18,632 nucleotides of DNA from Fomitopsis serialis (taxonomy: Eukaryota; Basidiomycota; Agaricomycetes; Polyporales; Fomitopsidaceae): positions 1-18,632 of the forward strand of contig NW_025955609.1 in NCBI RefSeq assembly GCF_022376445.1, written 5' to 3'. The position numbers and the translations under genes were made by a program. Numbering within the stretch: position 1 is the first letter of the stretch; every line of letters starts with the position of its first letter. Positions 8,873 through 16,412 of this stretch are shown one piece after another. Under the pieces are notes generated by a model. That model was not told where the DNA came from. It made no database searches and was given only the letters and a program-made list of their open reading frames with translations.

Positions 8873-9204
8873 CTAATGCGGCACGTTGAGTTCAGTTAAT
8901 ACCCGCTCGGCAGCGATCTCTGTAGCCTCTGCTTTGGTCCGCGCCACCCCTCTGCCATACTCTACCCCCTTGACTAGAAACGATTCTCAGTTGCAGCAGC
9001 AGTCTTTGGAAGAACCAGCACTTACGGAAAGCTACAACAGTCCATGTGGCATTGCTGGAGGGGCCTTCAGAAGTTTCCTGACGTGTTAATGGGCCTACGG
9101 CTGGGTTGGCCTGTAGGTAGTTGTTCAGCCTTAGGCGGTATTCTAGGTCGAGCATGTCAGTAGGACTGAATTCGATGAGGAAGCAAGACGGACTCACCAG
9201 ACAT
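8873..9204 (-). CDS. Small single-motif dsRNA-binding (DRBM) protein
   Basis: Three exons (9204-9198, 9142-9026, 8973-8873) with introns of 55 nt (GTGAGT, branch CTGAC, end CTAG) and 52 nt (GTAAGT...TTCTAG), both phase 1, give 74 residues. The first coding exon is only 7 nt (ATG TCT G). The whole protein is one dsRNA-binding fold: helix 1 EYRLRLNNYLQ, the GP turn at 29-30, strand WTVVAFLKGVEYGRGVA, and the C-terminal helix RTKAEATEIAAERVLTEL with the conserved Lys-x-x-Ala and Ala-Ala pattern. DRBM modules of about 65-70 residues bind duplex RNA in Dicer, ADAR and their accessory proteins; a stand-alone one could be a partner or competitor of RNAi machinery, which is inference. The start is fixed because the TAG acceptor and the ATG-TCT-G exon join in frame. 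A longer unspliced reading from 9209 would add residues unlike a DRBM. Confidence 0.72.
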
Positions 9205-12200
9205 GGCAAAACTAAGGGATTTCTTTGCTTTTTTGAAGACGGGGACTAGAGACGACTTGCTTGCAGGACCGTACAACTACGGCTCTTAAAAGACAGAGAG
9301 AAGCCGCCTGTTTGCCTCATCACCGAGCTCCTCGCATCTATGGCCTTGGTGCAGCGCCTCGAATGACATCCTACCCCATCGCCTCAAGTTCGAGGAGACA
9401 CACAATAAAATTCAAAAGCTCTCCCGATCTTAGAATGGAGACCGGAGACGTTGTACGGAAAGGTCACCAGGAATGGATGTCTAATCAGATGAGGCCATCA
9501 GGTCCTGACGCCGTCAGGACCATTACACTGCCCACAATGGTCTGGCGCACCTTACGGGGATGCTACGGGCAGCACACTTCTTCCTGCGCGTTGGAGTGCG
9601 CCGAAGCCTTCCAGCTAAGCGGTGACGACAGCCCTCCACCGCCGCCGCAGGGCTGCCGTCCGTGGGCAGTTGAGGGCCAGTGGCGGTCAGCGCGACTCGC
9701 AAGCTGGTGAGTCAGAGTGAATCAGTGCGTGCTAGCTTGCCGCGAGTGTGCGGCCATCATACCACAGAGGACTGCGTCACAGTGCCAAAATTTCATCCAT
9801 CCGTCCCATGCGTAGTCTCTTCTGGACTCGTCTCAAACAGATAGCGGCTTGGGCGCCCAACACCGGACCATGGTCTGCGCCTGTAGCTGCGAGGACAGAC
9901 GTGAATGGAGGTGACTCTACCACCGAAACGAGAAAACAGACAGGGAATCCACCTCTTCAAGAATCGGACCCGAGCTTCGTTTTCTATCTTCCTGCGACGT
10001 TTGTGTGTCCCCATGTCTTCTCTACGGCGCCGTAGGGACGTGAAGTCACTGTGGTCGCATCAGCCGCGCAAGGAAACTCACACGACTAGCACACACACAT
10101 GTGTACACAGACGCGACATCGCGACAATTTTTCGGCTGGCGCAACCGTTGCGTTCCGCCTACAAAGTCGCTGCTCGCGACCAAAGCCACAACTGCAGCTA
10201 GGGAGTGCGTGCAATCACTAGCCAGGCTCCAGCACGCTGCCCACAGAAAGAGCAACACCGGATCAAACGGCAAAAACACCGCATACAACCGGCACAAGAG
10301 CCATTGCGGTGCAATAGCAGATCGGCCCTATCTGCTCTCTTGGGTGCGAAGGGCTGGACTTGACAAAACGTTGCCTCGAGGCCCCGCTATTGTCTGGTTT
10401 GACATATGCCGCTGCCTCGGAGGTGAAGGGCACCGAGTCTATTTGCCAAGACAGCCGCGGGTTCACGAAGGCCTTGTGATTTGGGTGGGCAATGCTTCTG
10501 AATTCCGCAGCCAGGCAAAAAAAAAACGAATAATGGGAGCCCGTCATGTCCAAGGTTTTATCAACTGAGAGCGGGTGTCAGCCGGATTGGTTACAAGCGA
10601 AACGCATGCTCCAGTTCTCCTCCATGCGGCGCAGGATCATTGCTGGAGGCCCTCGAGTATGGGAGGTCGCCGCGGCGAATGTCACCCATCATGTTGTGCG
10701 GTTTGGGAACTCAGAGCGCTACGCTCGTGGAGAAAAACCGCACAACACCGATTAAGAGGCGCGGTCAATAATGATACTCACAAAACGATCTTCAAAATCT
10801 ACCGCACTGCGACATTTGGTCCATGTTCTCGTACCAATCCGTTTCGAATCCGTAACAATCACATGCAATATACAAGGTGTCTGTAAATCGCAATAAGGAC
10901 AACGTTTGACTTCGACGATAGTGCAAAAAACTCCTCTGACGACAGCGCACGCCTATGTGCATATGGTGCTTCCTCTTGCTCGACATTTGTCTGCGGTATG
11001 CCGATTCGTTGTCTGAGACTGCCCGTTATTGGCCAGTTATGTGATTGAAGACGCTTGGAGCTGAGGGCGCCTGGCAGACAGGTATCAAGCCAAGCGCTGA
11101 GTCCGCATCGGATGCATGCTTAATTGCCATACTATATAGAAGGCAGTCCGATCGTAGTCAATGCATAGCCATATATGATCAGACGACAGTAACGGACCTA
11201 TGAGCCCAACGAGGTCAATACAGGCCTAGGTTTGTCCGAACGTTCCTCAGGCCGCTATGAACAAGAGCTTACCGAGTGCTGACCGTCATCGGCAGGCCCG
11301 CAGCCGCCTATCATGTCAACAAACGCCTGCTTCAAGAACTCGAAGTAAACGCATGGACTCAGAAGCCACCGTTAAGTATGTGCCAAGTATGTGCTGGCAA
11401 AATCGTGGCAAGACCTGGCAAGAAGACTACATCATACGGCCGTGTTCATCGGTTGACGCACGTGATATTTCCAGCCTAGTACTGGCCAACACAACGAATT
11501 CCGCCTTCATCTTTGCTTTGACCAGTACATGATCCCACTACACCGAAGAATCTATCCGGCTCCACTGATCCAGGGATAAGTCCAGAAATTGGATGAAGAC
11601 ACCAATGCCAATAATGGTGGGCCGGTCAAATCCTTGCAACCTCAGGCTACGAGTGAATACGACGTTCCTATAACCGCGTCGGCGCCAGCTCATCTGTCTT
11701 GTGGCCGGCGGATATTCACCTCTGATATACTCCGTTAGCTTCGTTCGTCGTCCGTCGACGCATTCTGGTCCCTAGGTCACCAGTGTGGTCTCGATTTGCG
11801 CAGACAGACGTAACTGACTCGGACAAGGTTAACATGCGCCGCACATTGAGACCACTTTACAGCATGCCAGCTACCACTCGACCGACGAATTGACATGCTC
11901 ACCTACAACACCGAGCTTCGCGGAACACACAGCGGTGAGGTCGTCAATGTGCTACTTCGTGTATCCACTTACAGACGGTCTGACAGGCTACAGCCATGCT
12001 CTGGGCCCACTCGAGTTTGGCGTCTTTTTTTCCTGCGATGTCTTCGTCTGGACCAGTGGCTACTAGTACGGAGTCATCTGAGGACGCTCTGTTGTCCCTT
12101 CGAGTTCGCTCGATATGATGTCAGCTCCATTCCTCAGGCTGGAGAAGGTCAATCATTCTCGCTCGCGTGATTAGGATGTACACACCACTATCACCCTTGC

Positions 12201-12363
12201 ATCATTGCTGATTCGGACGCGGAGATATCTGAGCAGTCATGCAGAGGGTTTTGACCGCGTTTTGCTGACCGTCGGGAGATAGTGCTATACGGAGCCAACA
12301 GCTTGTCAAGTGGATCATCGGACTTGCACGGGGTGCCCGAATGGACGGAGAGGAACTATTCGG
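9205..12363. other. Long interval without a confirmed gene
   Basis: 3.2 kb with no recognisable coding region. The longest open frame is 155 codons on the plus strand (10101-10568); its composition is basic and resembles no family, and a frame of this length is expected by chance in a window this size. A short CA-rich stretch (about 10078-10110) and an A9 run near 10518 are the only simple-sequence features. The right end should hold the promoter and upstream leader of the BTB gene. No transposon, tRNA or long repeat was detected by eye. Confidence 0.4.
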
Positions 12364-12385
12364 GTGAGCTATTTGGGTGAGCTAT
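12362..12385 (+). repeat. Short direct repeat creating two tandem splice-donor motifs
   Basis: The 11-mer GGGTGAGCTAT occurs at 12362-12372 and again at 12375-12385. Each copy supplies a GTGAGC that could start the leader intron ending with CACACAG at 12419; a third candidate donor, GTAAGA, follows at 12392. Confidence 0.5.
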
Positions 12386-12574
12386 CCGTACGTAAGACTC
12401 CAAAGCTGACTGCACACAGATACCATCGTTGCATGTCAGCGCTAGAATCCAAGCCTCGTGTCTCGGCCTCATGCGTGCGGCGTTGCATAACGAGGTGAGA
12501 CTGAGCTTGTCAGCTCTACCTAGCATAACTGACTCGGTTGTTCTCCTCCTCGCAACACTAGGGTCTAGACAGAT
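12364..12574 (+). other. Probable spliced 5' leader of the BTB gene
   Basis: Two well-formed introns precede the BTB start. One runs 12364-12419 (GTGAGC, branch GCTGAC, CACACAG). The other runs from 12495 (GTGAGA, branch AACTGAC) to an AG at 12561, 12568 or 12572. The exon between them (12420-12494, 75 nt) is open in one frame. Use of the AG at 12568 would fuse it in frame to the BTB coding sequence, extending it from an ATG at 12471 (MRAALHNETD before the start used here). With the AG at 12561 a stop codon (12566-12568) precedes the ATG at 12575. Confidence 0.4.
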
Positions 12575-14039
12575 ATGCCCGTCCTTGATTCTGTCGTGGC
12601 ATCGATTCCGCCTGCTGGGTCCAGACAGGATATGGACCGCAAGTCGTCGAGAGAAGATACCATTCGCTCAGCACTGCTCTCATCGATTGCGACCGGTAGC
12701 TTCATAGACACCAGGTTTTACCTTCCGTCCCGTCGCTCGCGCGCTGGGCATGTTACAGACTTGCGAGCCGTATATGCGAACAGCATGCTGATTCAGACGG
12801 CATCGGCTGTATTTGACAATAGTACGTGCAAGACCTGTGCGCTCGTATTGCATGAATGTATGCAGCTGATCATTGTTCGTAGTGCTTACTGGTGGTTTTG
12901 CTGAGAGCATGTCGAGAAGCTTCGATAGCGAACCTCCCTCTGGGCAAGAAGTGTCCATGGACGAATACGGTTATGAAACAGACAGCGATCTTGACGAAAC
13001 TGAAGACGATGAGTCGGTAGACAAGGCGGCAGACCATGTTGTTTCTGGCACTACGCAGTCAGTGCAGTCTGAGAATGTCGAAATCAACGAGATCACTGTC
13101 AGTGGTGACGGCGATATTGGTGAGATCACGGATGTGCGCTGTTGTCCGTAATCCCAATGTACAATCAATTGACTTCGTGTGCAGCATCAACACACTCAGA
13201 ATCTACGCACCGTCGGCCCTCGAGAAGCTCAGGCAGCTTCGGCTTCGGCTTCGGCCTCATGCCCCTACGGACCATGTACAGGTCGGACCGTCGTCGTCAA
13301 AGATATGGCGCATAAAACGTGTGTTTACCTTAGTGCACCTCTCTTTTCGGCAGCTGACAAAACTTACAAGATGGATCGCTCTCATCGCTTACATCTACAC
13401 GGGAAGCATTGAATTTTCCCCGCTGCGGTCAAGCTCAGCATCTCCGCCAGGCGATCATGGTAGTCAGAACAGAACTTCTTCTGTTGCGTGCTCGCCGAAG
13501 TCGATGTACCGCCTTGCAGACAAGGTTTTTTTTTTTTCATTTTCATCTGCATGTTAAGCATTGGTTGACTCTAAGGCTGAGTAGTACGGTCTCGAAGACC
13601 TTCAAGGAATGGCTCTCAAACAGATACGGTCGGGACTCAGTACGGACAACATACTCAAAGAGCTATTCTCAACGTTCACTTCCAGGTGACTATGGCTTGT
13701 TGGTCATGCTTCCTCTATGATACACTGACTAGTGCATACGGTGATGCCAGATATCCCGAGGTTCAGCAAATTCAAGTGGACTTCCTGTGCGACAGTATGC
13801 AGATCTCGGACGTCATGGCCTCGATGCCCGGATGGATGGCCGTTATGGCTCAAGGCCATTTACCCCATAGCCAGAATGTGATGTCGACTCTGTTGCTCAC
13901 CATGGCCACGAAGATTCAGTCTTCAACAGCGTCAAAGGACGAGCTACGCCGGTGCCCGCGTTGTGTCGATGGAAGCCGCGAGTTGACATTCTCATCGTGC
14001 GGCCATACATACAACAGACCTCTCAACAGAAAGAAATAG
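12575..14039 (+). CDS. BTB/POZ domain protein with C-terminal zinc-binding tail
   Basis: Six exons (12575-12821, 12883-13133, 13185-13318, 13371-13524, 13585-13685, 13751-14039) join in frame to 391 residues. Residues about 35-95 are the first half of a BTB fold: GSFIDTRFYLPSRR, then RAVYANSMLIQTASAVF and LTGGFAES. An acidic linker with MDEYGYETDSDLDETEDDE follows. The fold then resumes with KTWIALIAYIYTGSIEFSPL, CSPKSMYRLADK, LEDLQGMALKQIRSGLS and NILKELFSTFTSRYPEV. This split BTB with an acidic insert is a form often seen in agaricomycete genomes, where such genes are numerous. The tail has CPRC...SSCGHTY, a probable zinc ribbon or knuckle. BTB proteins often act as Cullin-3 adaptors; the substrate is unknown. 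Introns are 51-65 nt. The donor at 13525 is non-consensus (GT followed by a run of T), yet frame and family motifs continue exactly across it. The start at 12575 is the first ATG in frame before the conserved region. Confidence 0.85.
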
Positions 14040-14319
14040 CACGGGGATCATCGACCGTCCGGCGCCGCGCGGTTATGTCATTTGTTATCGAAGTTGTGTA
14101 AGAGCGGCGGCCAGCGTTGCAGACGGCCTGCTCAGGTAGACAAGAGCATAGTAGCCCCTGGCTTGAGGCGCATCTCTCCAGTATGAAACGATGTGACATA
14201 TCGTGCTTTTACCCTAAGTTTGATTGACCTGTTCGTACGGGGCTAGGTGGTGTTGCCATGGATAGAGCCCGAGAATCGGAGCTACGCGACAAATAGCGCC
14301 CAAGCGCGTCTACACAGTA

Positions 14320-14327
14320 CACGTGAC
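14320..14327 (+). promoter_or_regulatory. E-box CACGTGAC upstream of ILV6
   Basis: CACGTGAC, the reverse complement of GTCACGTG, fits the Cbf1/bHLH site class. It lies 74 bases before the ILV6 ATG. Confidence 0.35.
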
Positions 14328-14336
14328 CGTAGTACT

Positions 14337-14353
14337 TGACTCGCGCCGACTCA
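14337..14353. promoter_or_regulatory. Paired Gcn4/Cpc1-like half-matches upstream of ILV6
   Basis: TGACTCG at 14337-14343 and CGACTCA at 14347-14353 each differ by one base from the general amino-acid control site TGA(C/G)TCA, in opposite orientation. ILV genes are under Gcn4 control in yeast, so the position 48-64 bases before the ATG is suggestive; neither site is perfect. Confidence 0.3.
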
Positions 14354-14400
14354 GACTGAGGTTGCCTGGTTCTGACAGGCCAGCAGACTCTCATCTCGCC

Positions 14401-16062
14401 ATGGAGAGCCTTCTCGCCAGCGTCGCCCGCAGGCGCATCGCGACAGGGCTCGTATCACGCTCCCGCCATATCTGTGTATCAGCATGCAGACGGTATGCAG
14501 ACTCCGGCGACTCAGCACCGAAACCACCGCCTCCCGTTGACGATTCGACCTCAGCACTGGATTACAAGCGGCGGACGACGCTACAGCACAGACCGCCGCC
14601 TCTTCCAGCCATGGACGTCCGCTCAAGGTCTGCAGAAGAGGCAGTGACGAACATCCTCTACAACACGCCCCCGCCTAGCCTGCAACCATTTAAAAAGTGC
14701 GTCTGCTCCAAGACAATCCTAATTTCACATGTCGACACTGACACATGCGTGTGGTACAGGCATGTTCTGAACTGCCTGGTCCAGAACGAACCCGGTGTCT
14801 TATCCCGTGTATCGGGCATTCTCGCCGGGAGAGGCTTCAACATCGACTCCTTAGTCGTCTGTCGTACCGAGATCCGGGACCTGAGTCGCATGTGCATTGT
14901 ACTCCGGGGTCAGGATGGTGTTATTGAGCAGGCAAGGAGACAGCTAGAAGACTTGGTGAGTCCAATTTCCTTCTCGGTCATCTGCCCATAGTTCTTGTGC
15001 GGTCCATTTGCAATGGAAGGGAACCTATTTTTTTTTTCTTTCGCTCTGCCTCCGACGTATCGTTCATCGTCAGAAAGCCGGTGCATGTATTTTGCACCCA
15101 TATCACTCAAGTTGGAAGCTGACTTGCTGGATGCTCGACATCTGGACGCACGGGCGACAGACCTGCGCCCGCGAACATCCTCTGCGGGAGGGTGAAGGCA
15201 TCCCTTAATCTGAACAAATGTGGTTGCAGGCGTAGATGCTCCGCTTAAGGTCACCCCAATGACATGTGAAGGCTTGGTGCCAGATTCTATTGCTGGTAGG
15301 TTTGGACCGAGCAAATGCTCGCTCCTGTCACATTTGTTACCTTGAACCCGGCTGCATGGGCCTGCGCATGACAACAGTCAATTTACATTTTCGTCACGTT
15401 CAAACGGCATGATTCATCCTGACCTATCTCCTCGCTCAGGTACCGGTATGGGCAGTGCTCGACTACACGGATACCCACTGCATCGAGCGCGAGCTGCTCC
15501 TCGTCAAGGTCTCCATCCTCGGGCCAGAGTACGTCGAAGAGCAGCTCCAAGGCGGGCCCACGCACGACCCGCGGCATCGCCACCTCACCCCGTCCACTTC
15601 CACCGCCGACGCGGAGTCGAAGCTCGAGCGCGAGATGGCGCTCGCGCAGAGCTTCGAGCGCGGCGCGCACCCGGACGCGGACGCCCACGCGCCCACACCG
15701 CTCACGCCGACGCAGGCGCTGCACCTCCGGAGCGACAACCTCAACGCCGTCTCCGTGCTCTCCCAGCAGTTCGGCGGGCGCATCGTCGACGTGAGCGAGA
15801 ACAGCGTCATCGTCGAAATGTCCGGCAAGACCAAGCGCGTCGAAGCCTTCCTCGCGCTTCTCAAGCCGTTTGGCGTCCTCGAGGCCGCCCGCACAGGTAT
15901 GTGTGTCTGGCTGCCGGAGGAGGACGCGTTGTTCTGACTGGTGCCCACGCTTCCGCAGGTCTCATGGTCATGCCTCGTACGCCCATCGCGAGGGCGCCCG
16001 AGGACAGCGATGACGCGGATGATGTTAAGGGGGTTGACATGAGCCTTCTCCCACCGGGTTGA
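14401..16062 (+). CDS. ILV6: Acetolactate synthase regulatory (small) subunit, mitochondrial
   Basis: Four exons (14401-14696, 14760-14955, 15440-15896, 15959-16062) encode 350 residues. The protein binds and activates the thiamine-dependent acetolactate synthase catalytic subunit (Ilv2) and confers valine feedback, at the first shared step of valine and isoleucine synthesis in mitochondria. The Arg-rich N-terminus up to about CRRYADSGD is a presequence. The ACT domain begins at about residue 100 with HVLNCLVQNEPGVLSRVSGI, then GRGFNIDSLVV and VPVWAVLDYT after the second intron. The C-terminal regulatory domain includes QQFGGRIVDVSENSVIVEMS, LLKPFGVLEAARTG and MVMPRTPI. A charged, His/Pro-rich insertion (about residues 197-245) divides the two domains, consistent with length above the 309 residues of yeast Ilv6. 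Introns one and three are 63 and 62 nt; intron two is 484 nt, far longer than any other here. The gene is convergent with the kinase gene at 16413. Confidence 0.96.
14956..15439 (+). other. Unusually long intron (484 nt) in ILV6
   Basis: It starts with GTGAGT and ends with CTCGCTCAG, joining LEDL to VPVW in phase 0. A T10 tract lies at 15028-15037 and a small GAGCA-AAT-GCTC hairpin near 15310. Read-through reaches a stop within about 12 codons. No protein exon or clear snoRNA box pair was found inside. Confidence 0.7.
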
Positions 16063-16412
16063 TAATGCTAGTTCACACGGCGAAGCATCCACATTCTGCG
16101 GGAATGTAACAAAAGTATATCAACTTCAACTACCCTCAATTTAGCGTGTATCTGTGTGCTCCGATTAATACGACCGGGAGCCTGGAGCAGCGGCCCCGGC
16201 GTGGGACTATGCAGGTTGCGTGGATGGGGAAGAGCGAGCGAGCGTAAGTGCGGATGCGTGCTATCAATACAATATACAGATGCAAGTATAGCGGAGCGAT
16301 AAAAAGAGGTACATAAATATGAAGTGCGCGGTCCGATCGAACAACGTCCCATCCCAAGCGGCGAGATCAAAAGCGTACAACGCACACGGGTACAACAAAC
16401 ACACAGTCGGGT
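16063..16412. other. Convergent 3' intergenic region between ILV6 and PDK1-like gene
   Basis: 350 bases holding both 3' flanks. AT-rich stretches near 16105-16140 and 16263-16320 are suitable for polyadenylation on the two strands. No gene is seen; short open frames here are unrelated to any family. Confidence 0.5.

Larger units (their letters stand above)
14040..14400. other. Intergenic region between BTB gene and ILV6
   Basis: Holds the BTB 3' flank and the ILV6 promoter. The only recognised sites are an E-box at 14320-14327 and TGACTC-type sites at 14337-14353, given separately. Confidence 0.5.

Noticed and set aside
9261..9710. 149-codon plus-strand open frame
   Set aside because: Mixed low-complexity and basic composition, no recognisable motif, no TATA or splice context.
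10101..10568. 155-codon plus-strand open frame
   Set aside because: Longest frame of the 9.2-12.4 kb interval, but the length is within chance expectation and the composition and sequence match no family; no splice context supports it.
10835..10860. Possible tRNA B box (TTTCGAATCC)
   Set aside because: No matching A box or cloverleaf arms could be found at the proper distance upstream.
13950..14039. RING finger at the end of the BTB protein
   Set aside because: Only CPRC and CGH are present; the remaining RING ligands are missing, so a small zinc ribbon or knuckle is the better description.
14956..15439. C/D snoRNA in the long ILV6 intron
   Set aside because: Only loose matches to a C box (ATGATT) and D box (CTGA) were found, without a terminal stem; not enough to call.
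15409..16062. 217-codon plus-strand frame over ILV6 exons 3-4
   Set aside because: Only its last segment (LMVMPRTPI onward) is real, as exon 4; the Arg/Ala-rich first part is an out-of-frame reading of exon 3.
15463..16092. 209-codon minus-strand frame opposite ILV6 exons
   Set aside because: Antisense shadow of the GC-rich ILV6 third exon, which has clear ACT-family homology on the plus strand.
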